64,000 nucleotides of DNA, from positions 3,286,001 to 3,350,000 of the forward strand of contig NZ_CP094656.1 in NCBI RefSeq assembly GCF_030643805.1, read 5' to 3'. The notes below the pieces were generated by a model. The model was not told where the DNA came from. It did not search any database and worked only from the letters and a program-made list of their open reading frames with translations. Source of the stretch: Alkalihalobacillus sp. AL-G. GTDB taxonomy: Bacteria > Bacillota > Bacilli > Bacillales > Fictibacillaceae. Of this stretch, positions 9,082-18,740 are shown in pieces. Position numbers and translations under genes: made by a program. Every line of letters begins with the position of its first letter. The stretch's first letter is position 1.

Positions 9082-10245
9082 TTAAAGGGACATCCGCAAG
9101 ATTTCAAGTACATCATTCTTTTGCAAGGTACGGAAGTTGCCGAATTCACCACGAGCCATTGCACGATCTGCAATCAAGTCAAGCTTCGAATCATCGATGT
9201 CATAATCCGCGAGACGGGTTGGTGCTCCAAGTGAAGTCCAAAATTCCTGAAAACGCTCGATTGCTGTTAATGCTAGATCACGATCGCTTTTACCAGATGG
9301 ATCGACGCCAAACACGCGAACTGCGAGTTGCTTCAGCTTTCGTTCTGCTGTATCGATGTTGTATTTCATCCAGTTCGGGAATATTATCGCAAGGCCGCCA
9401 GCATGCGGGATATCATAGATCGCTGAAACAGCATGTTCAATATTGTGTGTTGCCCAGTCTCCTCGAGCACCCATTTGTAACACGCCATTCAACGCCATCG
9501 TTCCACTATAAAGAAGTGTTTCTCGATACTCGTAATTTTCGAGGTCATCTAAAACGTTTGGTGCCGTATCTATTACCGATAAGAGAATTGCTTCACCCAT
9601 CCGTTCCTGTACTGGCGTATTCGTTGCAGGATGGAAATACGATTCGAGCACATGTGACATCATGTCGACCGCTCCATATACCGTTTGATTTTCAGGGACT
9701 GTAAACGTGTTTTTCGGATCTAATATCGAGAACTTAGGAAAATTAAGCGGGCTGCCCCATCCATACTTTTCATTCGTTTCCCAGTTTGTGATGACCGAAC
9801 CAGAGTTCATTTCAGACCCAGTCGCAGCCAATGTCAATACGGTCCCGAATGGAAGGGTAGCCTTGACCTTCGCTTTTTTTGTAATCAGGTCCCAAACATC
9901 TCCATCATACTTTGCGCCTGCTGCAATTGCTTTCGTACAATCGATAACACTTCCGCCACCTACAGCAAGTAGAAAGTCGATATCTTTCTCTTTTACGAGG
10001 TCGATCCCCCTTTTTACAGTAGTCAATCTCGGATTCGGTTCAACTCCAGACAGTTCTGTAACCTCAGCCCCAATCGAGCTTAATTGTTCCATCACTTGAT
10101 CGTATATGCCATTCCGCTTGATGCTTCCGCCGCCATACACAACGAGAACATTCCTTCCATAGTGCTGTACTTCTGTAGCGAGTGCCTCGATTTTACCTTC
10201 TCCGAATATCAATTTCGTCGGATTTCGAAACTCAAATGATTCCAT
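9082..10245 (-). CDS. yugJ: Iron-containing alcohol dehydrogenase (YugJ, butanol dehydrogenase type)
   Basis: The 387-residue cytosolic NAD(P)H-dependent oxidoreductase belongs to the group III (Fe/Zn) alcohol dehydrogenases. The dinucleotide-binding GGGS motif is in [15 protein letters not shown], and the metal-binding histidine region ([20 protein letters not shown]) lies near residue 265-290. The family reduces aldehydes such as butyraldehyde or methylglyoxal; the natural substrate here is unknown. ATG 10245 follows AGGGAGGT. In B. subtilis yugJ lies next to yuzA and yugI, and the same order is seen here. Confidence 0.92.
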   Translation of the reverse strand: MESFEFRNPTKLIFGEGKIEALATEVQHYGRNVLVVYGGGSIKRNGIYDQVMEQLSSIGAEVTELSGVEPNPRLTTVKRGIDLVKEKDIDFLLAVGGGSVIDCTKAIAAGAKYDGDVWDLITKKAKVKATLPFGTVLTLAATGSEMNSGSVITNWETNEKYGWGSPLNFPKFSILDPKNTFTVPENQTVYGAVDMMSHVLESYFHPATNTPVQERMGEAILLSVIDTAPNVLDDLENYEYRETLLYSGTMALNGVLQMGARGDWATHNIEHAVSAIYDIPHAGGLAIIFPNWMKYNIDTAERKLKQLAVRVFGVDPSGKSDRDLALTAIERFQEFWTSLGAPTRLADYDIDDSKLDLIADRAMARGEFGNFRTLQKNDVLEILRMSL

Positions 10246-10442
10246 GTTATGTACCTCCCTTAAAATTTAAAAATGATTATAAATATTATCTCGGATTAGG
10301 CTAACCAAAGTAAAGCAATCTGATTTTACGAATAGTATTCGACTTATTCTTCCAATTTTTGATAATGCATGAATAATATAAGGATAATTTTCCAAAATAA
10401 GAATAAGGTATATGCTTTTATCTAATGAAGGAGGATTTAGTG

Positions 10443-10673
10443 ATGAGTGGTTTACAACGTACTGCATTGGCATTGACGATTATCGGCGCGATAAACTGGG
10501 GACTTATTGGGTTTTTTCAATTTGATTTAGTAGCAGCAGTTTTCGGAGGACAGGATTCGGCACTGTCAAGAATCGTGTACGGCCTTGTAGGTCTCGCCGG
10601 ACTCTACAGTCTGACACTGCTATTTAAACCATCCGAAGAATATGAACGTGAAACGCGGACAGAAATAACCTGA
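10443..10673 (+). CDS. yuzA: DUF378 small membrane protein (YuzA)
   Basis: This 76-residue protein has two membrane segments and the family core IIGAINWGLIGFFQFDLVAA followed by a glycine-rich second helix. The function is unknown. ATG 10443 has GGAGG at eight bases; an upstream in-frame ATG at 10425 overlaps that site and is rejected. It is divergent from yugJ and convergent with yugI, with which it shares a two-way terminator. Confidence 0.9.
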   Translation: MSGLQRTALALTIIGAINWGLIGFFQFDLVAAVFGGQDSALSRIVYGLVGLAGLYSLTLLFKPSEEYERETRTEIT

Positions 10674-10705
10674 TTGACGTCATTCATTGTAAAAAAAACC
10701 ACCAA

Positions 10706-10733
10706 AAAAGCAGCCGAAAATGGCTGCTTTCTT
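10706..10733. terminator. Bidirectional terminator between yuzA and yugI
   Basis: GCAGCC/GGCTGC with loop GAAAAT is flanked by an A run on the left and a T-rich run on the right, so it can act on both converging transcripts. Confidence 0.9.
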
Positions 10734-11125
10734 TATTTCTTCAAGCGCTTGTTAATTTGTGCTTGGCGCTCGTTGGATTCTTTTAACCAAAGCTTTAGCT
10801 TATCTTCAAGCGTATTGAACCCTTGTGCGTTATCGTTTTGAGCTGGACGCTTACGACGAGGACGCGGTTGTTGTTTTGGTTCAGGGGTAGCTTGTGTTTT
10901 GCGGATAGACAGGGAAATCTTTCCGCTATCTTGATCTACGTTCATAATCTTGACTTCAACTGAATCTCCCACAGATAGGTGATCATTTATATCTTTCACG
11001 TAATCGTGAGAAACCTCAGAAATATGAACAAGTCCTTGATGCTGGTCATCCAGGGCAACAAACGCACCGAACGGTTTGATCCCGGTAACCTTCCCCTCAA
11101 CTGTGCTTCCAACTTCGTATTTCAT
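10733..11125 (-). CDS. yugI: S1-domain RNA-binding general stress protein (YugI, GSP13 type)
   Basis: The 130-residue protein has one N-terminal S1 RNA-binding domain (residues 1-75, with GKVTGIKPFGAFVALDD and GLVHISEVSHDYV) and a basic, proline-rich tail. GSP13 of B. subtilis is a ribosome-associated general stress protein. The ATG at 11125 is strongly supported by the conserved MKYEVGSTVEGKVTGI start. The stop lies in the shared terminator hairpin with yuzA. The tail (KPRRKRPAQN type) suggests extra RNA contact. Confidence 0.92.
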   Translation of the reverse strand: MKYEVGSTVEGKVTGIKPFGAFVALDDQHQGLVHISEVSHDYVKDINDHLSVGDSVEVKIMNVDQDSGKISLSIRKTQATPEPKQQPRPRRKRPAQNDNAQGFNTLEDKLKLWLKESNERQAQINKRLKK

Positions 11126-11250
11126 ACAAGTAACAACTCCTAGATATTTTTTAACTTTAACAGTATAACATAGAAATCTTTATTATACAAAAACTGTTCA
11201 AGCTTCATTTTTGCCGTATCTTCAGCATTTTTTAAAGGCTTATCACCAAT

Positions 11251-11285
11251 AAAAAAGGTTGGCTCAACTGAGTTGGAGACAACCT
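11251..11285 (-). terminator. Terminator downstream of asnB
   Basis: On the minus strand AGGTTG and CAACCT enclose a longer internal pairing (CTCAAC/GTTGGAG) and are followed by six T, about 60 bases after the asnB stop. Confidence 0.8.
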
Positions 11286-11343
11286 CCTGCTACCTTTTAC
11301 ATTTCATCTTTCATCTTCAGTCTGAATCCGATTCAGCAGCCTT

Positions 11344-13254
11344 TCAGTTTGTAACGGCTTGCTTGATGGATGCATCAGATTGACGAAAAACTTCCTGAAA
11401 ATCATAAATCTTTTCCACATAAATCTGATGCCAGATCATGAACACAAGTACAGTCCAAATTTTTCGGCTGTAATCTCGTTTTCCATTCCGATGATCTTCA
11501 AGCATTTGCAGAATAATTGTTTTATCTATATAACAATCAGTCGGACTTTGTCGAATTAATGATCTCGCCCAATCGTAAATCTCATTTTTCAGCCAGTGTC
11601 TGATCGGTACAGGAAATCCAAGCTTACGCCGATGCAGTACAGAGTCTGGGACGATACCTTTCATCGCTTCACGTAAAGCATATTTCGTCGTTCCATTTGT
11701 AACGGTGCTACATGGAGCGATTTGCGATGCAACACGGAAAACTTCTTTATCTAGGAATGGTACACGAAGCTCTAAAGAGTTGGCCATCGTCATTTTATCG
11801 GCTTTCACTAAAATATCACCGCGCAACCAAGTATGCATATCAACATATTGCATCTTGTGGACGTCTTCATAATCTGTTGCGTTTTCATAAAGTGGTTTTG
11901 TCACATTCATATAGTTCCACTCTGCATGATAATCGGTTAACAGGGATTGTTTTTCATCCTCTGTAAACATTTTGGCATTCCCGATGTATCGTTCTTCCAT
12001 TGTCATACTGCCGCGCTCGATAAAGCTCTTTCCTTTCATTCCCTCTGGCATAATGGTAGAAAGCTGCTTTAACCATTTGCGAAGTCCAAACGGTAAATTT
12101 TGGTATCCCTTCAGTGAGTTGGGTTCATTATAGATTGTGTATCCACCGAACAATTCATCTGCCCCTTCTCCAGAGAGGACAACAGTTACATGTTTACTTG
12201 CCTCGCGAGCAACAAAATACAACGGGACCGCTGCCGGGTCTGCCACTGGATCATCCATATGCCAAACGATTTTCGGGAGCTCGTTGATGAATTCTTCTGG
12301 GTGAACGATATAATGAATATTTTCAACGTTCAATGCTGCTGCCGTAGATACTGCTACATCGATTTCACTGAATCCTTCCCGCTCAAAGCCGACTGTAAAA
12401 GTCTTGATTGCTGGATTAAATTCTCTAGCAAGCGCCACAATCGCACTTGAATCAATTCCGCCAGAAAGAAAGCTTCCGACAGGAACGTCGCTGCGCATAT
12501 GTACTTTTACAGAGTCCCGCAGTACGGTTCGAATTTCTTCTACCGTCCTATCCATCGGTCCTACTTTTGCTATGAATGAAGGTTTCCAGAACGATTGGAT
12601 CGACATATTCTCGCCTGGCCGTTTTATGAAATAATGACCTGGTGATAATTTGCGAATTCCCTCTGACATCGTTCTCGGCTCAGGAACAAATTGATACGTT
12701 AAATAGTGATGAAGCGATTCAGGATCGACCTCATCCTTTTCACGAATTTGCAGAATGCTTTTCTTTTCGGATGCACAGTATAGTGTCCCTTCTTCCTCTA
12801 AATAAAAGAAAGGCTTGATTCCAAATGGATCGCGAGCACCGAAGAGTAGTTTTTCTTCCTTATCCCAGATCAGAAAACCGAACATTCCACGGAGATCCTT
12901 TACCGATTCGGCACCCTTTTTCGCATAATTCGCAAGAATGACTTCCGTGTCACAGTGGGTTTCAAATTCATAACCAGCCTCGATTAACGTCTCGCGAAGT
13001 TCGACGTAATTATATATTTCACCGTTAAAGATGATCCAGTATCGTTCGTTTTCATATGAAAGCGGTTGATGTCCACCTTCTAAGTCAATGATACTTAGTC
13101 GGCGAAAACCGAACCGAATAAACTCATCATAAAAATGACCCTCATCATCAGGGCCTCTATGTGTGATTAGGTTCGTCATCTCTCTAAGTAGATCAACTTC
13201 TTGTTGTTCGATTGGATTTTCTGAATCAGTCATATAACCGATAAATCCACACAT
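11344..13254 (-). CDS. asnB: Glutamine-hydrolysing asparagine synthetase (AsnB type)
   Basis: This 636-residue protein has an N-terminal class II glutamine amidotransferase domain with Cys2 as nucleophile (MCGFIGY), and a C-terminal ATP pyrophosphatase domain with SGGIDSS. The motif RRLSIIDLEGGHQPLSYE and overall length resemble B. subtilis AsnB, which amidates meso-diaminopimelate in peptidoglycan besides or instead of making asparagine; which role applies here cannot be read from sequence. GGAGG lies eight bases before the ATG. It is flanked by its own terminator. No T-box leader was found upstream. Confidence 0.92.
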   Translation of the reverse strand: MCGFIGYMTDSENPIEQQEVDLLREMTNLITHRGPDDEGHFYDEFIRFGFRRLSIIDLEGGHQPLSYENERYWIIFNGEIYNYVELRETLIEAGYEFETHCDTEVILANYAKKGAESVKDLRGMFGFLIWDKEEKLLFGARDPFGIKPFFYLEEEGTLYCASEKKSILQIREKDEVDPESLHHYLTYQFVPEPRTMSEGIRKLSPGHYFIKRPGENMSIQSFWKPSFIAKVGPMDRTVEEIRTVLRDSVKVHMRSDVPVGSFLSGGIDSSAIVALAREFNPAIKTFTVGFEREGFSEIDVAVSTAAALNVENIHYIVHPEEFINELPKIVWHMDDPVADPAAVPLYFVAREASKHVTVVLSGEGADELFGGYTIYNEPNSLKGYQNLPFGLRKWLKQLSTIMPEGMKGKSFIERGSMTMEERYIGNAKMFTEDEKQSLLTDYHAEWNYMNVTKPLYENATDYEDVHKMQYVDMHTWLRGDILVKADKMTMANSLELRVPFLDKEVFRVASQIAPCSTVTNGTTKYALREAMKGIVPDSVLHRRKLGFPVPIRHWLKNEIYDWARSLIRQSPTDCYIDKTIILQMLEDHRNGKRDYSRKIWTVLVFMIWHQIYVEKIYDFQEVFRQSDASIKQAVTN

Positions 13255-13658
13255 AAGCCTTGCCTCCTACATCAAACGACTAAAATGCAGTCGCATTTTC
13301 CAAAATTCATATCCCCTATTATAACGGTTCATACCTTTATATTCTAGTGGCATTCGTATAAACTTCGACACTCGAAATGTCACGTTTTTTTGGTGATATT
13401 TTTCATAATCGTCGAATTATATAATATCTTCCATAAATAGGCTTTGAAAACTTTGCTTTAATTATACCTCTACTAGTTTGACGTTGCATAACTTGACTAT
13501 GTTTCACTAATTTTAAACAACGGGCACATTATGAAAATCAAATACGATGTATGAGGTCAAATTACAGTAAACACGCGATCGGACTGTCCACAAAAGAAGC
13601 GTAGGATACCACGAATTTGCTGAAGGTGTTTCGTGTCACCTTTTGCAATGCTTTTGTA
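13255..13658. other. Intergenic stretch upstream of asnB
   Basis: No gene is seen. The part next to asnB should hold its promoter. Near 13615-13640 an imperfect AAGGTG/CACCTT hairpin could end the lyase gene transcript, but its T tract is poor. I searched for the T-box core and found none. Confidence 0.4.
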
Positions 13659-15041
13659 CTACACAAGTTTTTCAGGATCGAGTAAATCTGCGGCTTCCTC
13701 TTCCGAAACAACTCCTTTTTCGATTGCAAGCTCTCTGACTGTCTTTCCAGTGCGAAAGCTCTCTTTCGCAATCTCGGCCGCATTCTCATAGCCGATTTTG
13801 GGATTTAACGCCGTCGCTAGTGCGAGGCTTTTTTCCATAAGCTCGTTCATCCGCTCTTCATTGGCCTGAATTCCTTTCACACATCTATCTGTGAACGTGT
13901 CCATACCATTAGAAAGTATCGTGATCGACTGCAGGACATTGTAACCAATGATCGGCATCATCGGATTGATCTCCAACTGACTTCCAATTCCAGCGGTTGT
14001 TACGCATGTATCATTTCCAATCACCTGTGAACAGATCATATAGAGATTTTCCGGAATGACGGGGTTCACCTTTCCTGGCATAATCGATGATCCAGGCTGG
14101 ACGGCTGGTAATGTCAGTTCAGCAATGCCTGTTCTTGGTCCAGAGCTTAAGAGGCGGAAATCACTTGAAACTTTGATCAAGTGAATCGCCACTTCCTTTA
14201 GTGCATGACTGACACGAATGGACGCACCCGTATTCTGCATGAAGCTAAATCGGTTTTTAGGCTGTTTGAATGGGAGCCCTGTCGTATCTGCTACTGCACG
14301 AATCGCTCGGCCACTGTATTCCTTATGCGCATTGATTCCCGTTCCAACGGCATTTCCGCCAAGACCAATTTCATATAAAAACGGCTCCGCTTCCTTTGCA
14401 CTATCGTAGGCGTTCCGTAAGCTTTGAGCATATCCTTCAAAAGCTTGACCCAACCGCATCGGTACTGCATCTTGAAGGTGGGTTCGTCCTGATTTTATAA
14501 AAGGATGGAACTCATCGGCCTTCGTTTCAAGTGCTTCAATCGTTTTCGTGATCGCAGGATAAAAAACACGGTTCAATTCTTCTGCAACCGCGATATTAAT
14601 CGCCACATGAATGGTGTCATTCGTCGATTGTGCCATGTTGACATCGTCATTCGGATGAACGATTGTCCAGTCTCCACGTTCACCTCCGAGTAGTTCACAC
14701 GCTCGAGATGCAATAACTTCGTTCGCATTCATGTTTTGAGACGTACCCGCTCCAGCCTGATACGCGTCGACTACGAATTCATCGTCAAAGCGACCATTCA
14801 TAACTTCTTCAGCTGCATGGATGATTGCATTTGCTTTCTTTTCCTCAAGTTCTCCTATATCTCGATTGGCAATGGCAGCAGAGTGTTTAATGATCGCTTG
14901 AGCACGGATGAATGAGTGGGGCAAACGTAAGCCGCTGATCGGAAAATTTTCTACGGCACGTTGCGTTTGTGCACCGTAATATGCGTTTGCTGGTACTTTT
15001 ACTTCCCCAAGGGTATCTCTCGCAATTCGATAGTTGTCCAT
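13659..15041 (-). CDS. Class II fumarase/aspartase-superfamily lyase
   Basis: The 460-residue enzyme carries the superfamily signature GSSIMPGKVNP, a GRTHLQDA motif and MAQSTND. Some segments are aspartase-like (GAGTSQNMNANEV, KVNPVIPE), while others resemble FumC (GAQTQRAVENF, HPNDDVN, TALNPKIGYENAAEIAK). It should add or remove fumarate from either water or an amine; calling it fumC outright is unsafe. ATG 15041 is nine bases from GGGAG; TTG 15044 is an alternative. It stands alone, without a downstream partner gene. The superfamily call is certain, the substrate is not. Confidence 0.85.
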   Translation of the reverse strand: MDNYRIARDTLGEVKVPANAYYGAQTQRAVENFPISGLRLPHSFIRAQAIIKHSAAIANRDIGELEEKKANAIIHAAEEVMNGRFDDEFVVDAYQAGAGTSQNMNANEVIASRACELLGGERGDWTIVHPNDDVNMAQSTNDTIHVAINIAVAEELNRVFYPAITKTIEALETKADEFHPFIKSGRTHLQDAVPMRLGQAFEGYAQSLRNAYDSAKEAEPFLYEIGLGGNAVGTGINAHKEYSGRAIRAVADTTGLPFKQPKNRFSFMQNTGASIRVSHALKEVAIHLIKVSSDFRLLSSGPRTGIAELTLPAVQPGSSIMPGKVNPVIPENLYMICSQVIGNDTCVTTAGIGSQLEINPMMPIIGYNVLQSITILSNGMDTFTDRCVKGIQANEERMNELMEKSLALATALNPKIGYENAAEIAKESFRTGKTVRELAIEKGVVSEEEAADLLDPEKLV

Positions 15042-15619
15042 CAATTGAAACTCCCTTCCAAATTAATGCATCTATTAAGTTTCATTCCACAATCCATCTT
15101 TTTAAAACCAATGGGCTCCAGGTGATTGGGTGAAATTGCCCGTATGGTTTTTGCCCCAAACTGTCCGCATGAACCTGACCATGAGGAAACGTTCCTACCA
15201 CCTCGTTGCTCCAAAGGAAGAGTACTGATTTCGGTAGTGCGGGAAGGGATAAACCTTGGCAGGTGGTCTTTGGATCTTTCGATACTCTGTTCGATACCCT
15301 GCTCTCTTCCGTTCCAAAAACGTACGTTTCGATATGGGGCGTGGTGCAGACCATGCAATTGAATCCACATTAAGCCACGAATCATGTGTAATAAGCTCTC
15401 TTTTATAGTAATAACAATTTCCACTAGGATATTCTTCACAAATATAAATAACTGTATATCTAGAGTGCATACCGAACCTCCATCATCGCTTAGATATGTA
15501 ACAGTCTGCCCAAAATTTGGATGAAACAATACGTTCATCATCTGTGCGCTTGTACCAATTTCTAGAGGACTAAAGAAAAGAGCTTGACACTTCAAGCCCT
15601 TTTCCTCATAGTTCCCTTC
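15042..15619. other. Unexplained 580-bp stretch with overlapping frames
   Basis: Several minus- and plus-strand frames of 60-184 codons overlap here. None has a clear Shine-Dalgarno site, family motif or consistent codon pattern. The longest minus frame would start with TTG inside a terminator hairpin. The stretch could be a decayed gene or an RNA-coding region; no known RNA family was recognised. Confidence 0.4.
15573..15600 (-). terminator. Terminator of the YjcZ-like gene
   Basis: On the minus strand GGGCTTGA/TCAAGCTC forms a short hairpin followed by TTTTCTTT just after the 15620 stop. Confidence 0.7.
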
Positions 15620-16030
15620 TTACCGGAAACGACCGTACCACCAGTAAGCACCACAGATCAGCAACAGTATGAAGAGGATGACAATGACAGCCCAGACCCA
15701 GCCTCCACCATATCCCCCATACGGATAGGGTGGGTATGGAGGATAAAATGGTGCTCCTCCTCCATATGGTGAAATGTTATATGGACTTTGTGCACCCGCT
15801 ACTTGTGGTGTTTGGACACCTGCTACTTGACCATTTCCCCCGATTGGTAAACAATACATCAAATTTGCTGCGGGACCTGTCTGGGCTCCTGCGACCTGAT
15901 TTACAGGAGGCCGTGGTGGCGGACCTGGATACGGCTTATAGTCTGGATAACAGCCATATGGTCGATCGGAGTCAGAAGCTTCCGCATTTGATTCGAAGTC
16001 GAATTCTTCGTTATCGTAATATTGAGGCAT
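15620..16030 (-). CDS. Proline/glycine-rich YjcZ-like sporulation protein
   Basis: The 136-residue protein has an acidic start, a Pro/Tyr/Gly-rich middle with repeated VAGAQ or VAGVQ units, and a C-terminal YGGYGGGWVWAVIVILFIL segment. That last part is the hallmark of YjcZ-type small sporulation membrane proteins, which normally are only 30-50 residues long. Here the motif is carried on a long low-complexity extension, which suggests a spore-coat or forespore-membrane protein with an exposed tail. AAGGAGG lies before ATG 16030. It is divergent from the hydrolase gene. The family link is by motif only. Confidence 0.7.
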   Translation of the reverse strand: MPQYYDNEEFDFESNAEASDSDRPYGCYPDYKPYPGPPPRPPVNQVAGAQTGPAANLMYCLPIGGNGQVAGVQTPQVAGAQSPYNISPYGGGAPFYPPYPPYPYGGYGGGWVWAVIVILFILLLICGAYWWYGRFR

Positions 16031-16226
16031 TCCCCTAAACCTCCTTATCGTTCTTCATAATAAAATATGTACCAACCTCGAAAAACGGAAGAAGGATATC
16101 CGCGGAAATGCGCCCTTTTTTTCAATTATTGGCTACATGAGGATGATTTGAATGGAAATCCTAAGAATGATCAATCAAAATTTCCAAACAAAAACGGTAC
16201 TATAAATAGAAGAAGTGGTGGAACGA

Positions 16227-17114
16227 ATGGAACTAAACGCTACAATGTCACCTGAAACACAAATCAATCCATCTAATCGAATACGGGTACAAAATGTCGA
16301 CCTCTATTATGAAGAGTATGGGCAGCCAAGAAATGACACACCTACACTCATTATGATTCATGGCTTTTTAAGCTCGTGCTTCAGTTTTCGCAGGCTTATT
16401 CCGTTATTGCGAGAACAGTATCATATCATTGCAGTCGATCTTCCAGGCTTCGGTCAAAGCGAAAAATCACGGACCTTTTACTATTCATTAAAAAATTACG
16501 GTCAATTAATTGTCGATTTTCTGGATGCTTTGCAAATCCGGAATACGGTCCTGATCGGTCATTCAATGGGTGGGCAAGTCGCAATGCATGCTGGACGAAT
16601 AGCACCGGACCGGTTTGAAAAGTTCATTTTACTCGGTTGCTCGGGTTACATTAAACGTCCAAGTCCATTTATCGTCCGTTGTTCGTACCTTCCGTTCTTT
16701 GTTCTCGTTTTAAAAAGATGGATCGAAAAGAAAGGGGTTCATGAAAACCTGTTGTTGGTCGTTCACAACCCCGAACTGATCAATGACGAGTTAATTGAAG
16801 GCTATCGAAAACCGTTTGATGATAAGGAAACGTTTCATGCGTTGGTTCGATTATTACGACACCGAGAAGGAGATATGCTGCCTGAAGAACTCCATGAAGT
16901 GGGTCAGCAGGTCCTGCTATTATGGGGAAAACATGACCGCGTCATTCCATTGCCTGTTGGAGAACGGATGGTAAAGGATCTTCCAAATGCCAAGCTGAGG
17001 ATTTATGAAAATGCAGGTCACTTGTTACCAGAGGAAGTACCTGAAGAGATTAGCGAAGAAATCGGTTCGTTCATTACAAATGGAGGGGCAATAGGAAAGG
17101 GGTTGACCATATAA
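16227..17114 (+). CDS. Alpha/beta hydrolase
   Basis: The 295-residue protein has the alpha/beta-hydrolase fold: oxyanion segment MIHGFLSS near residue 43-50, nucleophile S113 in GHSMGG, acid in the LLLWGKHDRVIP region and histidine in NAGHLLPEE. It is probably a cytosolic esterase or similar hydrolase; the substrate cannot be inferred. ATG 16227 is preceded by GGTGG at five bases; two in-frame GTG codons just upstream (16215 and 16218) overlap that site. It converges with the small gene at 17121. Confidence 0.88.
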   Translation: MELNATMSPETQINPSNRIRVQNVDLYYEEYGQPRNDTPTLIMIHGFLSSCFSFRRLIPLLREQYHIIAVDLPGFGQSEKSRTFYYSLKNYGQLIVDFLDALQIRNTVLIGHSMGGQVAMHAGRIAPDRFEKFILLGCSGYIKRPSPFIVRCSYLPFFVLVLKRWIEKKGVHENLLLVVHNPELINDELIEGYRKPFDDKETFHALVRLLRHREGDMLPEELHEVGQQVLLLWGKHDRVIPLPVGERMVKDLPNAKLRIYENAGHLLPEEVPEEISEEIGSFITNGGAIGKGLTI

Positions 17115-17120
17115 ATCCAG

Positions 17121-17435
17121 TCACCCCAACATTCCTTCTTTTTCTAACAATAAAACAAGCTGTTCTTTTTCAAGATCAGTCAATTTGTACTCACAATCGA
17201 CGCCTTCATTTTGAAGCACCATATCCATCACAGTATCCTCATCAATGACAACTAAAATCGAAGGTTCCGTCAATTCTTCTGGGATAGAGCCTTTCTCTAG
17301 CTCAAAATTTAAATAAACGTTTTTCCAATGACTTTCCTCGATAAATTCTGCGTTAACCGAAGAAAATACCCAATGTGAATAGTCTCCTAATCCAACTTTT
17401 ATCAAACCAAACACCTCTTCTATCTTATTCGACAT
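17121..17435 (-). CDS. Hypothetical protein
   Basis: The family is not recognised. The 104-residue acidic protein has alternating hydrophobic strands (YSHWVFSSVNAEFIEE, PSILVVIDEDTVMDMVL) and a C-terminal Glu/Leu-rich helix, consistent with a small alpha/beta domain. ATG 17435 has only a weak upstream site. It lies in a gap between convergent neighbours; codon use is like them. Confidence 0.6.
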   Translation of the reverse strand: MSNKIEEVFGLIKVGLGDYSHWVFSSVNAEFIEESHWKNVYLNFELEKGSIPEELTEPSILVVIDEDTVMDMVLQNEGVDCEYKLTDLEKEQLVLLLEKEGMLG

Positions 17436-17502
17436 CAATCGACCAATTTACCCGCTATTTAATTTTATTTTTTGCATTACAATGGAATTAAGGGGGTTAT
17501 TT

Positions 17503-18690
17503 ATGAAAAAGGTCACAGTTATCTCATTGTTAGTTGTGTCATTTATCCTTTTTTTCATGTTATTCTTAAGCATTGGTTTATCCGGAACGATACTAAATAA
17601 TTCGAATGACACCGAACCTCAAGCAAAAACTGAGCAACCAACGCCTGATCCACCCCAAGAACCGCCACCTGTTCAACCACCACCTGCTGAAAAAACAACC
17701 ACTGTTGAGCTTATGGCGATTGGTGATATTTTAATCCACGACACTGTATACAATACCGCTTTGACTGATTCCAATCAATATGATTTTACACCGATGTTCG
17801 AAAATGTAAAACCTTATCTTCAATCCGCTGATATTACGATGGCAAACCAAGAAACGATGATTGGCGGAACGGAAATCGGAGTATCCACGTACCCTACCTT
17901 CAACAGCCCGTATGAAGTCGGGGATGCTTTAAAAAGTGTTGGTGTTGACATTGTAACGATTGCCAACAACCATACACTAGATCGAGGTGAAAAAGCTATC
18001 ATCAACGCAATTGATCATTGGGATACGATTGATATGAAGTACACGGGCGCATATCGCTCATCCGAAGACCGTTCAACTATTCGTGTGATCGAGAAGAATG
18101 ACATTGTGTTTTCATTCCTCAGCTATACCTATGGAACAAATGGAATTCCTGTCCCTGACGGAAAGCCTTATCTTGTTAACCTGATTGAACTTGATATCAT
18201 AAAATCCGATATCAAAAAGGCTAATGAAAAATCAGATGTCGTTGTCGTAAGTCTGCACTTCGGTGATGAATACGAGCGATTACCGAATGATGAACAAAAA
18301 CTTGTCGCTAATGAAGTTGCATTAGCAGGAGCAGACATCATCATTGGACACCATCCACACGTGTTGCAGCCACCCGCATGGATTGATCGCGCTGATGGAA
18401 GCCGTACATTCGTTGCCTACTCTCTCGGAAATTTTTTATCGGGACAGCGCTGGGATTATAAAGATATCGGCGGCATTATGCAAATTGAGATCGAAAAACA
18501 TGTAAAAGGTGAATTCGAAACGATTACCTTGAAGAATCCATCGTTTTTACCAACATGGGTTGATCGTGATTTTATTGTCCATCCGCTCGTGAACCTACCT
18601 GACAAACAAAGTATGTACACAGAAATCAAAACTCACATGAGCAAATGGATTCCAGATATACACTACATTGATGATCAAAAGCAACGTTAA
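17503..18690 (+). CDS. CapA/PgsA-like metallophosphatase-fold membrane protein
   Basis: The 395-residue protein has an N-terminal membrane anchor (residues 7-35), a Pro-rich linker, and a CapA domain with GDILIHD, NQETMIGG, ANNHTLDRG and GHHPHVLQP. These motifs place it in the CapA family (YwtB type), a calcineurin-like fold outside the membrane. PgsA/CapA takes part in poly-gamma-glutamate synthesis or attachment; no pgsB/pgsC partners are nearby, so the role here is open. ATG 17503 follows GGGGG at six bases; a start at 17482 would swallow that site. It ends before a two-way terminator shared with yuiF. Confidence 0.88.
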   Translation: MKKVTVISLLVVSFILFFMLFLSIGLSGTILNNSNDTEPQAKTEQPTPDPPQEPPPVQPPPAEKTTTVELMAIGDILIHDTVYNTALTDSNQYDFTPMFENVKPYLQSADITMANQETMIGGTEIGVSTYPTFNSPYEVGDALKSVGVDIVTIANNHTLDRGEKAIINAIDHWDTIDMKYTGAYRSSEDRSTIRVIEKNDIVFSFLSYTYGTNGIPVPDGKPYLVNLIELDIIKSDIKKANEKSDVVVVSLHFGDEYERLPNDEQKLVANEVALAGADIIIGHHPHVLQPPAWIDRADGSRTFVAYSLGNFLSGQRWDYKDIGGIMQIEIEKHVKGEFETITLKNPSFLPTWVDRDFIVHPLVNLPDKQSMYTEIKTHMSKWIPDIHYIDDQKQR

Positions 18691-18692
18691 AG

Positions 18693-18740
18693 CAGGGTGT
18701 GGCAGGCTCAAAAACTTAGCTGTCACATCCCTGGTTTTTA
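18693..18740. terminator. Bidirectional terminator between capA-like gene and yuiF
   Basis: CAGGGTGTGGCAG pairs with CTGTCACATCCCTG (one bulge) and is followed by a T run on the plus strand; it can also act for the converging yuiF. Confidence 0.75.

Noticed and set aside
9159-9704. 181-codon frame antisense to yugJ
   Set aside because: It lies wholly inside a well-supported gene on the opposite strand and has no motif.
13255-13658. T-box leader upstream of asnB
   Set aside because: The T-box core sequence and specifier hairpin are absent.
13659-15041. Plain fumC annotation
   Set aside because: Several motifs are aspartase-like, so the substrate cannot be decided from sequence.
15041-15595. 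184-codon minus-strand frame
   Set aside because: Its TTG start lies inside the terminator of the upstream gene, there is no ribosome site, and the product matches no family.
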